A stretch of DNA of 34,546 nt from Ligilactobacillus sp. WC1T17 (GTDB taxonomy: Bacteria > Bacillota > Bacilli > Lactobacillales > Lactobacillaceae). The position numbers were made by a program, and so were the translations under genes. Below the pieces are notes generated by a model. That model ran no database searches. It was not told the origin of the DNA and saw nothing but the letters and a program-made list of their open reading frames with translations. Positions 15,608-24,865 of this stretch are shown one piece after another. Location: assembly GCA_900110005.1 (NCBI GenBank), contig FOCC01000016.1, positions 1-34,546 on the forward strand, written 5' to 3'. Every line of letters starts with the position of its first letter. The stretch's first letter is position 1.

Positions 15608-16711
15608 ATGTCACATATTACAACCGTACAAAACTGGTTAGCCGATAATGGTTTAGACATTGCTTATGTCAGCGATTGGAAAAACGTTGAATATTTCACT
15701 GGTTTTTCCAGCGACCCGATTGAACGGGTTTTAGCTTTATTTATTTTCCCTAATAAAGATCCTTTCATCTTTGCACCTGCCTTAGAAGTTGGTTCTGTTA
15801 AAAAGGCCGGTTGGAAATATCCTGTTTACGGCTATTTAGATCATGAAGATCCATTTGCTTTAATCAAGGGGCACATCGATGATTTAGGTCTTAACCCTAC
15901 TAAATGGGCTGTTGAAAAAAATAATTTAACCGTGGGACGTTATGAAGCTGTCAAAGCCAACTTCCCCCAAGCTGAATTCTCAGGTGACTTGTCTCCATTA
16001 ATTCAACATGAAAAATTATTCAAGACCAAAGACGAAATCGCTAAGCTGCACGTAGCCGGCGACTGGGCCGACAAGGCTTTTGAAGCTGGTTTTGCAGCTC
16101 TTTCAACCAAGCGCACTGAACAACAAGTTGTCGCTGAAATTGAATACAATATGATGAAATCCGGCATTATGCATATGAGTTTTGACACAATTGTGCAAAG
16201 CGGGGCTAATGCTGCTGATCCTCACGGAGCTCCTTTAAAAGAGTTAATCAAGCCAAATGAATTATGTTTATTTGACTTAGGTGTTGTTTGCGACGGCTAT
16301 GTTTCCGATGCTTCACGAACTGTAGCTTTTGGCGACATTGATGCTAAATCAAAAGAAATCTACAATGTCTGCTTAGAAGCTCAATTAGCAGCCCAAGATG
16401 CTGCTAAACCAGGTATTACTGCTGCTCAACTCGATAAAGTAGCACGTGATATCATCACTAAAGCCGGTTATGGCGAATACTTCATCCACCGTTTGGGACA
16501 TGGGATTGGCCAAAGCGACCACGAATTCCCATCAATTATGGAAGGCAATGACCTTGTCTTAGAACCAGGCATGTGCTTCTCCATTGAACCGGGTATTTAC
16601 GTTCCAGGTTTAACCGGCGTCCGGATTGAAGACTGTGTTGCAATTACTGAAAACGGCTGTGATCCATTTACCCACTCATCCAAAGAATTACGCACTATTC
16701 CTTTGGATTAA
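15608..16711 (+). CDS. pepQ: Xaa-Pro dipeptidase
   Basis: A 367-residue M24 metallopeptidase that cleaves X-Pro dipeptides in the cytoplasm. It has an N-terminal creatinase-like domain (about 1-125) and a pita-bread catalytic domain. Metal ligands are visible as the Asp residues in LCLFDLGV and VSDASRT, His in HRLGHGIGQSDHE, Glu in CFSIEPG and Glu in GVRIEDCV. AGAGGCG precedes the ATG. Its divergence from ccpA is the classic PepQ context in lactobacilli, linking proline-peptide use to carbon control. It ends at a bidirectional terminator shared with ytxH. Confidence 0.94.
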   Translation: MSHITTVQNWLADNGLDIAYVSDWKNVEYFTGFSSDPIERVLALFIFPNKDPFIFAPALEVGSVKKAGWKYPVYGYLDHEDPFALIKGHIDDLGLNPTKWAVEKNNLTVGRYEAVKANFPQAEFSGDLSPLIQHEKLFKTKDEIAKLHVAGDWADKAFEAGFAALSTKRTEQQVVAEIEYNMMKSGIMHMSFDTIVQSGANAADPHGAPLKELIKPNELCLFDLGVVCDGYVSDASRTVAFGDIDAKSKEIYNVCLEAQLAAQDAAKPGITAAQLDKVARDIITKAGYGEYFIHRLGHGIGQSDHEFPSIMEGNDLVLEPGMCFSIEPGIYVPGLTGVRIEDCVAITENGCDPFTHSSKELRTIPLD

Positions 16712-16717
16712 GCAAAT

Positions 16718-16751
16718 AAAAAAGGAGCTGAATGTTCAGCTCCTTTTTTTT
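16718..16751. terminator. Bidirectional terminator between pepQ and ytxH
   Basis: Perfect stem GGAGCTGAA/TTCAGCTCC with a 2 nt centre, flanked by six A and eight T. Confidence 0.9.
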
Positions 16752-16752
16752 A

Positions 16753-17223
16753 TTAATTTTGCGGATAAAAGGTTTCAGTTGGATGATCTTTTTCAAATTC
16801 CGCTTCTTTTTTTACTTCGCTAAAAGCAGACGCATCGTTATGGTTGATGATAATTTCATCTTCGTCATCTAAAGTATCCTCATCAAATTCATGATAAGCT
16901 TTTAAATCTTGTCCAGCTGCTTCTAAGTGTTCTTTCAAATCACGCGTTGCCTTTTTTAAAGAATCCAAAGCCTCACTAACATTTTGGTCACTGGAAAAAG
17001 ATTGCGCTTTTTGGACAACTTTATCTTTTAAAGCGCCCAAATCGTTGTCTTCGATAAATTGACGGGCATATTGATCATATTTTAACGCTGTATCCCGGCC
17101 ATTTAACACCATTTCATCTACTTTCATCGCAATTTTATCTTTTTGTTCATCAGTTAATTTTTTTGAAATTAAAAAGCAAGCCCCAGCAACGGCTCCTAAT
17201 CCTAGTAAAAATTTTTTACTCAT
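16753..17223 (-). CDS. ytxH: YtxH-like stress-associated protein
   Basis: A 156-residue protein with an N-terminal hydrophobic segment (residues about 4-19, FLLGLGAVAGACFLIS) that is a membrane anchor or signal-like. A long helical charged region and a very acidic C-terminus follow (DEDTLDDEDE). It fits the YtxH family by layout and by its place after a DUF948 gene next to ccpA, as in Bacillus. The molecular role is unknown. The start is ATG at 17223 with AGGAG 8 nt upstream; a GTG three codons earlier has no proper site. It is the second gene of a ytxG-ytxH operon. Confidence 0.75.
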   Translation of the reverse strand: MSKKFLLGLGAVAGACFLISKKLTDEQKDKIAMKVDEMVLNGRDTALKYDQYARQFIEDNDLGALKDKVVQKAQSFSSDQNVSEALDSLKKATRDLKEHLEAAGQDLKAYHEFDEDTLDDEDEIIINHNDASAFSEVKKEAEFEKDHPTETFYPQN

Positions 17224-17246
17224 TAAAACCACTCCTATTCATTATC

Positions 17247-17654
17247 TTACTTTCCTAAATGGCGACTGGCAAAATTAAAAATACTTTTTCCGACTTTAAA
17301 AGCTGAAGCTGCTTTTGAAGCACCTGTAGCTGATTCGGAAATTTTTTGAGCTGTCTGACGGCTGGCCTCGTTCAAATCAGAAATGCTTTCACTAAGTTCA
17401 GCCGCTGTTTCAAACAAAGGATTTAGCTTTTGTGATTTTTCGTTGACATCATCCATTAAAGTATTGGTCTTATCCAACAATTCATCTACCTGAAATGCAA
17501 TTTTATCCATATCCTTCGTTAAAACCTGCACCGTCTTGGTAGTCTCTTGGACGGTATCCACTAATTTGGCCAACACCCGGCACAAATAAATGACCAATAC
17601 CACAAAAGCTACTACCGCAATCGCTGCTAGCGCCTGTCCAACTGTAATTGACAT
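17247..17654 (-). CDS. ytxG: DUF948 (YtxG-like) membrane-anchored protein
   Basis: A 135-residue protein with one N-terminal transmembrane helix (about 8-28), then a heptad-rich coiled-coil-like region resembling methyl-accepting or apolipoprotein helices (VQETTKTVQVLTKDMDKIAFQVDELL...). This is the DUF948/UPF0478 family, of unknown function. GGAGG lies 8 nt before the ATG, and ytxH begins 23 nt after its stop. A weak promoter (TTGCAG, 17 nt, TATTCT) is upstream. The divergent neighbour is a MscS channel. Confidence 0.82.
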   Translation of the reverse strand: MSITVGQALAAIAVVAFVVLVIYLCRVLAKLVDTVQETTKTVQVLTKDMDKIAFQVDELLDKTNTLMDDVNEKSQKLNPLFETAAELSESISDLNEASRQTAQKISESATGASKAASAFKVGKSIFNFASRHLGK

Positions 17655-17728
17655 CTCAAAATCCTCCTAGTAAATTCCATTTCCTTTAGAATATCATTTA
17701 AAAACTAAAACTGCAATCATTTACCTAT

Positions 17729-17758
17729 TTGGCAGGCTTAAACTCTTTTTGCTATAAT
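17729..17758 (+). promoter_or_regulatory. Promoter of the MscS-family gene
   Basis: TTGGCA (17729-17734), 18 nt spacer, TATAAT (17753-17758). The predicted start is near 17765. Confidence 0.75.
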
Positions 17759-17795
17759 GAAAGCAAATTTGTAAATGAAAGGACTAATAACCATT

Positions 17796-18656
17796 ATGCT
17801 TGCTGCCGTTAAAGGCCAAAATATTATTCAAAAATATTTCACTAACTATAATTGGGATCAAATGATTTCAACTTTTTTATCCACCCTTTTTTCCTTAGCA
17901 GTCGTTTCCCTGCTTTTCTTTGTTATTCACACTGTTGGTAAAAAGATCATTAAAAAAAGTTTTCATACTGCCCGTAAAAATACCGCCGACCTTGCTTTAG
18001 GCCGAATTAATACCATTTATACTTTAAGTATGAATATCTTTCATTACGCAGTTTTATTCTTTTACTTTTATGCTGTCTTGTCTATTTTAGGCGTACCAGT
18101 CAGCACCCTGTTAGCTAGTGCCGGAATTGTCAGTGTGGCTTTAGGGTTAGGGGCGCAAGGGTTGGTATCTGATATTGTAACGGGCTTTTTTATCCTGTTA
18201 GAACAGCAATTTGTCGTGGGTGATGATGTTAAAATCGGCACCATTGAAGGCACGGTCAGCGCAATTGGCCTGCGCAATACCCAGATTACCGGTTATGATG
18301 GCACTTTGCACTTCATCCCCAACCGCAGTATCACCATTGTCAGCAACATGTCGCGCAATGATATGCGCGTTTTAGTCGATATCAGACTTGATTCCAATAA
18401 AGATTTAGAAAAAATGAAGCAAATTGTCGCTTCTGTCAATCAAGAGCTAACCCCAAAGCTCAGCGACTTAACTAAACAGCCACAGATTTTAGGAACCGTC
18501 GACCTGGGATCAGGAGACCTGGTTTTACGCGTTATTGCCTATGCCAAAAACGGTGCCCAATATGCCATCAGTCGTCAACTGCGTGACAGTTATTTAGATG
18601 CTTTAAAGGACCACGGTTTTGATATTCCAACTTCGCCTCTTTCTTTAACTAAGTAA
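17796..18656 (+). CDS. Small-conductance mechanosensitive channel (MscS family)
   Basis: A 286-residue protein with three hydrophobic segments. The third is the pore helix, including GVPVSTLLASAGIVSVALGLGAQGLVSDIVTGFFILLE. The MscS beta-domain follows (VGDDVKIGTIEGTVSAIGLRNTQI). It releases osmolytes on hypo-osmotic shock. I prefer the ATG at 17796, with AAAGGA about 12 nt upstream. The earlier ATG at 17775 would give a leader of about 10 nt without a ribosome binding site. It is monocistronic, ending at a hairpin shared with cbpB. Confidence 0.9.
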   Translation: MLAAVKGQNIIQKYFTNYNWDQMISTFLSTLFSLAVVSLLFFVIHTVGKKIIKKSFHTARKNTADLALGRINTIYTLSMNIFHYAVLFFYFYAVLSILGVPVSTLLASAGIVSVALGLGAQGLVSDIVTGFFILLEQQFVVGDDVKIGTIEGTVSAIGLRNTQITGYDGTLHFIPNRSITIVSNMSRNDMRVLVDIRLDSNKDLEKMKQIVASVNQELTPKLSDLTKQPQILGTVDLGSGDLVLRVIAYAKNGAQYAISRQLRDSYLDALKDHGFDIPTSPLSLTK

Positions 18657-18689
18657 AAAAATCCGCTAAATTAATTAGCGGATTTTTTT
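18655..18689. terminator. Bidirectional terminator between the MscS gene and cbpB
   Basis: Stem ATCCGCTAA/TTAGCGGAT (9 bp), 5 nt loop, A-run before and T-run after. It touches both stop codons. Confidence 0.9.
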
Positions 18690-19167
18690 AAGCTTTCAGC
18701 TGATCTCTTGCTTCAACTAAATATCTTTTATCCAATTCATGCGCCAAATGATTAATTGCTTTAATCATTTCCCGGCGCGTTAAAATACCAGTAAAGCAGT
18801 TGTTATCATCAACCACAACTAAAAAGGCCTGATCTACCATTAAATGCATAATCTTTTCCATATCGTAAGGAAGTTTAACAAGTGGGACATCTGTTTGCAT
18901 CACATCTTTAACTTGAATATCATGCAATTTGCTAGCATCAATACCGTTTAACCCCAGCATCGTATCGGTAATCATCGCTAAGGACAATAAACCTTTAAAA
19001 TGCTGTTTATTATCCAAAACCGGAATCTTAGCGTATTTGACCTTCGTTAAGACTAGAAAAGCATGGTCCAACCTATTGTCTTCTAAAACATTAGCTACTA
19101 GTTCAGCGGGAATTAGAAACTTATCTTGTTGTTCTTCTAATATATTTTCTACCGCTTTTGCTATCAT
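18688..19167 (-). CDS. cbpB: CBS-domain protein, c-di-AMP-binding CbpB/DarB type
   Basis: A 159-residue cytoplasmic protein made of two CBS motifs (about residues 20-75 and 85-150). Recognisable segments are FLIPAELVANVLEDNRLDHAFLVLTK, AKIPVLD, VKDVMQTDVPLV and GILTRREMIKAINHL. The arrangement and length match CbpB (DarB, YkuL), which binds cyclic di-AMP and relays it to partners such as the (p)ppGpp synthetase Rel. The assignment to this subgroup is by resemblance and is not proven. The ATG has AGGATG upstream; the gene diverges from glpF. Confidence 0.82.
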   Translation of the reverse strand: MIAKAVENILEEQQDKFLIPAELVANVLEDNRLDHAFLVLTKVKYAKIPVLDNKQHFKGLLSLAMITDTMLGLNGIDASKLHDIQVKDVMQTDVPLVKLPYDMEKIMHLMVDQAFLVVVDDNNCFTGILTRREMIKAINHLAHELDKRYLVEARDQLKA

Positions 19168-19366
19168 AAAGTCACATCCTATTTCTTTTACCCTTCTATT
19201 GTAGTCTAACTTTGACTGTAATGCATTAAATTGATCCAGCTTTAGTAAAGATTTGAGAAATTTTCTTTTTCCTTAGTTTTATTTTCGGCCATTTTTTCAT
19301 TTTGCCTACAATTCTTACATTTTTATAAAAATTACAGCATACATATTGAAAAAAATTGAAAAACAT

Positions 19367-19389
19367 CATTGACAAGGACTAAGTCAATG
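19367..19389. promoter_or_regulatory. Inverted repeat (candidate operator) over the glpF -35 box
   Basis: Perfect 7 bp arms CATTGAC and GTCAATG, 9 nt apart, with the left arm containing the -35 TTGACA. The location suits a repressor-binding site; no regulator gene is adjacent. Confidence 0.5.
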
Positions 19390-19397
19390 CTTATGAT
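19369..19397 (+). promoter_or_regulatory. glpF promoter
   Basis: Consensus TTGACA (19369-19374), 17 nt spacer, TATGAT (19392-19397), about 40 nt upstream of the glpF start. Confidence 0.85.
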
Positions 19398-19436
19398 TGA
19401 AAAGTACAATTTATACGAATTTTTTTGGAGGATAAA

Positions 19437-20177
19437 ATGGATTTTTCATTAACTACACGCTTAGCTGCTGAATTTTTCGGTACAGCAATTATGATTATTT
19501 TAGGTAACGGTTCTGTTGCTAACGTTGAACTTAAGGGGACAAAAGGTACTCACAGTGGTTGGATGACAATTTCCGTTGGTTATGGTTTTGCCGTTATGAT
19601 TCCAGCCTTGATGTTTGGTTCTGTTTCAGGTAACCACATCAACCCAGCCTTTACAATTGGCTTGGCTTTTGCCGGTGCTTTTCCTTGGTCTGAAGTTTTA
19701 CCTTACATCGGCGTTCAATTACTTGGCGCTTTGGTAGGCCAATTCATTGTTTACCTTTGCTTCAAGCCGCACTACGATATGACTGATGATAATGACTGTG
19801 TTTTGGGGACTTTCTCAACTGCTGATGCTTCCGGCAGCAAGGCTAATGGTTTTATCAACGAATTCTTCGGTACTTTAACTTTAGTCTTCGGTGCTTTAGC
19901 CATTACCCACTCACCTGTTTTTGGTCATGGCAACCAAGGTGCCGGCTTTATCGGCATTGGTCTTTTGGTTATGGTTATCGTAACTTCATTTGGTGGTCCT
20001 ACAGGTCCTGCCTTAAACCCTGCACGTGACCTTGCTCCACGTTTCTTATTCCAAATCTTGCCTAGTCACCGGACTAACCGCAATGCTCATTGGGATTACG
20101 CTTGGATTCCAGTTGTGGCTCCTATTTTGGCCGGTATCTGCGGCGCTTTGCTTTACAAGGTCGTCTTTGGACTTTAA
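19437..20177 (+). CDS. glpF: Glycerol uptake facilitator (MIP/aquaglyceroporin)
   Basis: A 246-residue channel with six membrane helices and two half-helices carrying the paired motifs, HINPA (N69) and ALNPARDLAPR. The Asp after the second NPAR is the mark of glycerol facilitators as opposed to water-only aquaporins. It lets glycerol and similar small solutes diffuse across the membrane; some lactobacillus paralogues also pass lactic acid or dihydroxyacetone. GGAGG lies 6 nt before the ATG. No glycerol kinase or larA-type gene is adjacent, so the physiological solute is unknown. Confidence 0.9.
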   Translation: MDFSLTTRLAAEFFGTAIMIILGNGSVANVELKGTKGTHSGWMTISVGYGFAVMIPALMFGSVSGNHINPAFTIGLAFAGAFPWSEVLPYIGVQLLGALVGQFIVYLCFKPHYDMTDDNDCVLGTFSTADASGSKANGFINEFFGTLTLVFGALAITHSPVFGHGNQGAGFIGIGLLVMVIVTSFGGPTGPALNPARDLAPRFLFQILPSHRTNRNAHWDYAWIPVVAPILAGICGALLYKVVFGL

Positions 20178-20187
20178 TTTAACCAAC

Positions 20188-20220
20188 AAAAAAGCTGAGA
20201 TGAAAATCTCAGCTTTTTTT
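20188..20220. terminator. Bidirectional terminator between glpF and the CPBP gene
   Basis: Stem GCTGAGAT/ATCTCAGC, loop GAAA, six A before and seven T after. Confidence 0.9.
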
Positions 20221-20899
20221 ATTTAACCGTACTCAATAAAAAATAAAGTGATGGCAAAAGATTATTTAAAAAATGGACCGTTATATTAGCAGCCAAATTA
20301 TGACTCTTTTGGTAAACACCAGCTAATACCAACCCAATTGAAACATATAATAGCCAGCTGATAAAATCACTCGAAGCATGCGCGGATCCGAAAACAATCC
20401 CGCTTAAAATAATGGCTAATAACGGCTGATTGGTAAAGAAATAATCCATCAAATAGCCTCTAAAAACCATTTCTTCGACAATTGGAGCTGCGATAGCGGT
20501 CATAAAAGCCATCATCAAACTCGTGTTAAATGAAATCTTGAATAATTCTTCAATTTGTGCATCATTAGCTGTTTGGCCTGTCAAAAAAGACCCAAACACA
20601 ATTTTGACAACCATCAGCACAACAAAGCCGATTACAATTGTTGAAAGGTCCTCTTTATTAGGCATCCGCAAAAAAGCATCATGCGGGTGCCTTTTTTTCA
20701 TCAAAACATACAGTAAAATAATCACAAAGGCATACCCGCCGATTAAGCAAAACCAGCCAAAAAACAAGGCTGAACTTTTCCCTACCAATGGTGCCATCTT
20801 TTGTGGCAGAGTAATGGCTAATTGCGGTACTTCGATTAAGGCAAAGAAAAAAGCCAATTTAATAATACGCCAAAGATATAACCCCATTTTAGCTACCAT
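20219..20899 (-). CDS. CPBP family intramembrane metalloprotease (CAAX/Abi)
   Basis: A 226-residue protein with about six to seven membrane segments and the CPBP catalytic set: EEMVFR (E142, E143, R147), FGSAH (H174), and HFLNN (H209, N212). These are glutamate-type intramembrane proteases. In lactobacilli members are often tied to bacteriocin self-immunity or surface-protein handling, but no bacteriocin gene lies here. AAGGATG precedes the ATG. It is monocistronic and ends at the terminator shared with glpF. Confidence 0.87.
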   Translation of the reverse strand: MVAKMGLYLWRIIKLAFFFALIEVPQLAITLPQKMAPLVGKSSALFFGWFCLIGGYAFVIILLYVLMKKRHPHDAFLRMPNKEDLSTIVIGFVVLMVVKIVFGSFLTGQTANDAQIEELFKISFNTSLMMAFMTAIAAPIVEEMVFRGYLMDYFFTNQPLLAIILSGIVFGSAHASSDFISWLLYVSIGLVLAGVYQKSHNLAANITVHFLNNLLPSLYFLLSTVK

Positions 20900-21012
20900 A
20901 TATTCACATCCTTTATGTTTATTTTAGCATACCAAATTTTGTTGTCTTTTGCTATAACAAGCACTTTTTCTTCAAACATCCATGCTACACTAAAAATAAA
21001 AGGAGGATTACT

Positions 21013-22445
21013 ATGGTTGTTAATGTCGAACAAGAAGCATTAATTTCAATGCTGCAAACTGCGCCTAATTCCAGCATGCTTTATAGTGCTTTAGGCAATT
21101 TATTAGAAAAAGAAAATCCCAAGCAGGCTTTTTTATGTTATCAAAATGCTAAATTTTATGCTCAAACTGAAGCTGAAAAACAAGGCTATCAACAGCATTT
21201 AGACCGCTTAGCTGCCCTGGGGCATAAAGTGCCACCCGTTTCCTTTATCATTTTAAATTACAATAAAAAAGAGATTACCAATGACTGTCTGCGCAGTATA
21301 CGTCAATTCAACGCACCTGAAACCTATGAATTAGTTGTCGTTGATAATAATTCAACTGATGGTTCCAAAGCTTGGCTTAAAACACAGCCTGATGTCGTTT
21401 TGGTCGATAACCACACTAATCGCGGTTTTGCCGGTGGCTGCAACGACGGCATCAAACAGGCCAACCCTCAAAATGATATTTTTTTGCTGAATAATGACAC
21501 GATCATGATGCCCAATGCACTTTTTACTTTGCGCATGAACCTTTATGAAGATAAAAAACCGGAGCCGTCGGCTGTATGACTAATTTTGCTGCTAACGGTC
21601 AAGCTATCTCTTCTAGTCAAAGTCCAAAAGACTTGGCTGGCTACCTAAAACTGGCTGCCACCATTAATGTTCCTAATCCTAGGTCTCATGAATTAAAAAC
21701 GTATTTAGTAGGCTTTGCTGAATTAATCAGACGCGACGTCTTAGAAAAGGTCGGATTTTTAGACGAACAATTCAATCCTGGAAATTACGAAGATAATGAC
21801 CTGGGCTACCGTATTTTAAAGGCTGGGTACAATAATATTTTGTGCCATGATTGTCTAATTGTCCATGTAGGTAGTCAATCATTTAGCGGCAATCCAGCTA
21901 AAGAAGAAGCTTACAAAAAGCTGCTCTTAACCAACCTCAATAAGATTAATACCAAATATCAATTTGATATTGAGCGCTACACTAGTAGCAAGCCAAAATG
22001 GCTGGATTTCATTTTATTCAAGCCTAAAACACCTTTAAATATTTTATTTTTAGGCTGTAAAGCAGGTGCCTTTGTTGATAAATTAAACTATCTTTATCCT
22101 AATTCAACGTTTGATCTTTATGAAAGCAATCCACAAATGGCAGCTTTGGTCAGTCCTAACTTCCACGTGCACGTTGCAAATTATGATCATTTAAAGCTGA
22201 ACCATGCTCCTGAAAGTTTAGACTTGGTTATTTTAGATGAATGTCTAGCCCAGTGCTCTGATTCTCAAAAGCTTTTAGCTCAATTAACCCCCTTGTTAAA
22301 ACGTGATGGGATGTTTTTTGCTGTTATTAAAAAAGACACCTTACAGTTAGATGTTCTCAAAGACGAATTTAAAGCAAATAACCTGCTAATTATTAAAGAA
22401 CAAAATTTTCCTGATGAAGACTTATTTACCTTGCAAAAGGCATAA
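21013..22445 (+). pseudogene. GT2 glycosyltransferase with C-terminal methyltransferase-like domain, frameshifted
   Basis: Two frames together encode one protein of about 477 residues. The first frame (21013-21579) holds a helical N-terminus and the front of a GT2 domain: VSFIILNYN, VVVDNNSTDGS, NRGFAGGCNDG and the nucleotide-sugar motif LLNNDT. It leaves the family at an A6 run (21553-21558). The second frame (in register from 21558) restores TGAVGCMTNFA, then NPGNYEDNDLGYRILKAGY and VHVGSQSF, and ends in a SAM-methyltransferase-like domain (LFLGCKAGAFVDKL, LDLVILDECLAQ). Adding one A would rejoin the frames. It may be a pseudogene, a phase-variable gene or a sequencing error. The intact enzyme would add sugars to a cell-surface polymer. 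AGGAGG precedes the ATG. Confidence 0.82.
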
Positions 22446-22474
22446 AAAAAGCTGGCTTAAAGCCAGCTTTTTTT
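22443..22474. terminator. Bidirectional terminator between the GT2 gene and pgi
   Basis: Stem GCTGGCT/AGCCAGC, 3 nt loop, seven A before and seven T after. Confidence 0.88.
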
Positions 22475-22481
22475 ATGCACT

Positions 22482-23834
22482 TTATTTATCTAAGCGTGCG
22501 TTTAATTCTTTAGTTAATTCTTCGTAGCCTGGACGACCGAGCAAAGCAAACATATTCTTCTTGTATGCTTCAACACCTGGCTGGTTAAATGGATTGATAC
22601 CATTCAAGTAGCCGGAAATACCCACTGCAACTTCAAAGAAGTAAATCAAATAGCCTAAAGTATAAGCTGATTGATCAGGAATATTAACAATCATGTTAGG
22701 CACATTGCCATCAGTGTGAGCTAAAACAACACCCTGCATTGCCTTATCGTTAACAAAGTTCATGGTACGGCCTTCAAGATACTTCAATCCATCAAGGTTT
22801 TCAGCTTCTTTTGGAACATCAGTATCATGACGTGGTGTATCAACGTGGATAACAGTTTCCATCAAATTACGACGGCCTTCTTGGATATATTGTCCAAGTG
22901 AGTGAAGGTCAGTTGAGAAGTTAGCTGAAGATGGGTAGATACCTTTTTGATCCTTACCTTCAGATTCACCCATGAGTTGCTTCCACCATTCGGAGAAATA
23001 TTGCAAGGATGGTTCATAGTTTTCAAGGATTTCAGTTGTGTAACCCTTGCGGTACAAAATGTTGCGTAAAGCAGCATATTGGTATGCTTCATTCTTTTCA
23101 AGGTCAGCATCGCTGTAATCTTTAGAAGCATCAGCAGCACCCTTCATCAAATCATCAATGTTAGCACCTGAAACAGCAATTGGAAGCAAACCAACTGGTG
23201 TCAAAACAGAGAAACGGCCACCAACATCATCAGGAATAACGAATGTTTCATAACCTTCAGCATCAGCTTCAGTCTTAAGGGCACCGCGCGCACGGTCTGT
23301 TGTAGCGTAGATACGTTCCTTAGCACCATCTTTGCCATACTTGGCAACCAATTTTTCCTTGAATACTCTAAAGGCAATTGATGGTTCAGTAGTTGTACCA
23401 GACTTGGAAATCACATTAACTGAGAAATCCTTATCACCAATCAAATCAACCAAATCACTTACGTATGAGCCGGAAATGGAGTTACCAACAAAGAAGATTT
23501 GTGGTGCATTGCGCTTTTCAGCGGAAAGCAAGTTGTAGAATTGATGATTCAAAAATTCAATAGCTGCACGAGCACCGAGGTAAGAACCACCAATACCAAT
23601 TACAACTAATACGTCTGAATCAGATTGAATCTTCTTAGCTGCCTTTTTAATGCGGTCAAATTCTTCCTTATCATAGTCAGTAGGCAGGTTCAACCAGCCG
23701 CGGAAGTCAGCGCCAGCACCGGTACCTTGGCGTAATTCTGCATCACAAGCATTAACTAATGCCTGCATTTCGCCTAATTCGTTGTCTTGAACGAATTTTT
23801 TCAAATTAGAACTGTCAAATGAAATATGAGCCAT
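22482..23834 (-). CDS. pgi: Glucose-6-phosphate isomerase
   Basis: A 450-residue cytoplasmic enzyme interconverting glucose 6-phosphate and fructose 6-phosphate. It has the SIS fold with phosphate-binding [12 protein letters not shown] and [10 protein letters not shown], the catalytic Glu in [15 protein letters not shown], the His in [11 protein letters not shown], and the C-terminal signature [21 protein letters not shown] with the catalytic Lys. The length equals the Gram-positive form (about 450). AAGGAGAG precedes the ATG. It is transcribed singly, with the GlcU-like importer just upstream on the same strand. Confidence 0.97.
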   Translation of the reverse strand: MAHISFDSSNLKKFVQDNELGEMQALVNACDAELRQGTGAGADFRGWLNLPTDYDKEEFDRIKKAAKKIQSDSDVLVVIGIGGSYLGARAAIEFLNHQFYNLLSAEKRNAPQIFFVGNSISGSYVSDLVDLIGDKDFSVNVISKSGTTTEPSIAFRVFKEKLVAKYGKDGAKERIYATTDRARGALKTEADAEGYETFVIPDDVGGRFSVLTPVGLLPIAVSGANIDDLMKGAADASKDYSDADLEKNEAYQYAALRNILYRKGYTTEILENYEPSLQYFSEWWKQLMGESEGKDQKGIYPSSANFSTDLHSLGQYIQEGRRNLMETVIHVDTPRHDTDVPKEAENLDGLKYLEGRTMNFVNDKAMQGVVLAHTDGNVPNMIVNIPDQSAYTLGYLIYFFEVAVGISGYLNGINPFNQPGVEAYKKNMFALLGRPGYEELTKELNARLDK

Positions 23835-23867
23835 TATCTAGTCTCTCCTTTTTAAATTTTATCTACG

Positions 23868-23904
23868 CTTATAATTATACTATAGAATTTGACTTTTTAA
23901 AGTC
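23868..23904 (-). promoter_or_regulatory. pgi promoter with inverted repeat
   Basis: A minus-strand TATAAT lies about 40 nt before the pgi start, with a weak -35. An inverted repeat GACTTT-TT-AAAGTC (23891-23904) covers the -35 area and could be an operator. Confidence 0.5.
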
Positions 23905-23949
23905 TAAATTGAAGATATATCATGATTTTTGCTTAAAAGTCCTTAAAAA

Positions 23950-24819
23950 TTATTTTAACAGCCCTAAAATGATGCTGCCTAAAATAATTAAGCACGAACC
24001 AATAACGACATAGACCATTTCTTTTTTGGTTTTCTTTTCGCCTAATAAGAAGATGGAACCAAACGTTGAAATCACTAAGCCTGATTGAGCCAAGGAGAAG
24101 CTGACAGCTAAACCGACCAAGGCTGTAGCTTGGAACATGCAAAAATTCCCTGTCCCCCATACCAACCCTGTAAACATATTTTTATAGGTAGCTTTTTGAA
24201 AAGCATTGGGTTTGAGTGCAAATAATAAAGCACCAATGACCATGCCACAGGCTTGGGGCAAAACCATAGCTTGCGTATCAACATTAAATAATTTAACCAC
24301 GACCGTATATAAAACATAGCCTAAAGTCGATAACACCAAAGCTTTCATGCCTAATGACCAGTCTTCTTTTTGCGACCGAGCTAAGGCAGCGGTATCACTT
24401 TTATCGCGCATCGCTGTAAAAATAACCCCTAAAACTAATAAAGCTAATGCTAAAAAGCCTAAAATAAGCATTTTGCCCGTAGTCCATTCATGGAAGAAAA
24501 GTGCACCCACTAAAGTCGTAAACACCAGTTGGGCCCCTGTCGAAATCGGCATGGTTTTAGAAACGCCGATAGCCTTCATTGAAACAAATTGGTTATATTG
24601 ACCTAAACTCCAGCACAAACCTGATACAAGGCCCACCAGCCACAGTTTAGGGGTATTATAGCTCATAAAATGTTGCCATGATAAAGTCGTTGTCAACAAG
24701 GCAAATAACAACGCCCCCCAAGTCATACCTAAAGTCTGTTGGTTAGCGTCTCCTCCCATCTTACCGCTAATTAGCCCAATACTGCCCCATGCCAACATGG
24801 GAATTAAAGCAATCCACAT
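23950..24819 (-). CDS. glcU: GRP-family sugar uptake protein (GlcU-like)
   Basis: A 289-residue protein with ten predicted membrane helices of the glucose/ribose porter (GRP, DMT superfamily) type. The family features are the N-terminal LIPMLAWGSIGLISGKMGG, the ALLFALLTT region, SGLCWSLGQYNQFVSMKAIGVSKTMPISTG, and LVWGTGNFCMFQA in the second half. Such carriers bring in glucose without phosphorylation, driven by protons. Its position just upstream of pgi on the same strand supports a glucose role, but ribose or another sugar remains possible. GAGAGG lies 9 nt before the ATG. Confidence 0.87.
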   Translation of the reverse strand: MWIALIPMLAWGSIGLISGKMGGDANQQTLGMTWGALLFALLTTTLSWQHFMSYNTPKLWLVGLVSGLCWSLGQYNQFVSMKAIGVSKTMPISTGAQLVFTTLVGALFFHEWTTGKMLILGFLALALLVLGVIFTAMRDKSDTAALARSQKEDWSLGMKALVLSTLGYVLYTVVVKLFNVDTQAMVLPQACGMVIGALLFALKPNAFQKATYKNMFTGLVWGTGNFCMFQATALVGLAVSFSLAQSGLVISTFGSIFLLGEKKTKKEMVYVVIGSCLIILGSIILGLLK

Positions 24820-24865
24820 TTTCTCTTACCTCTCTTTATTTAAATTCTCTGATATGTAAAAATTT

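Noticed and set aside
21553-21559. A AAA AAC heptamer in the GT2 gene as a programmed -1 frameshift site
   Set aside because: The zero-frame codons are AAA AAA CCG, so the heptamer is out of register for standard tandem slippage, and I see no downstream stimulator. A simple A-tract indel is more likely.
21576-22445. Second half of the GT2 gene as a separate gene starting at ATG 21576
   Set aside because: There is no ribosome binding site, it begins in the middle of a GT2 domain, and the residues just before this ATG in the same frame fit the family.
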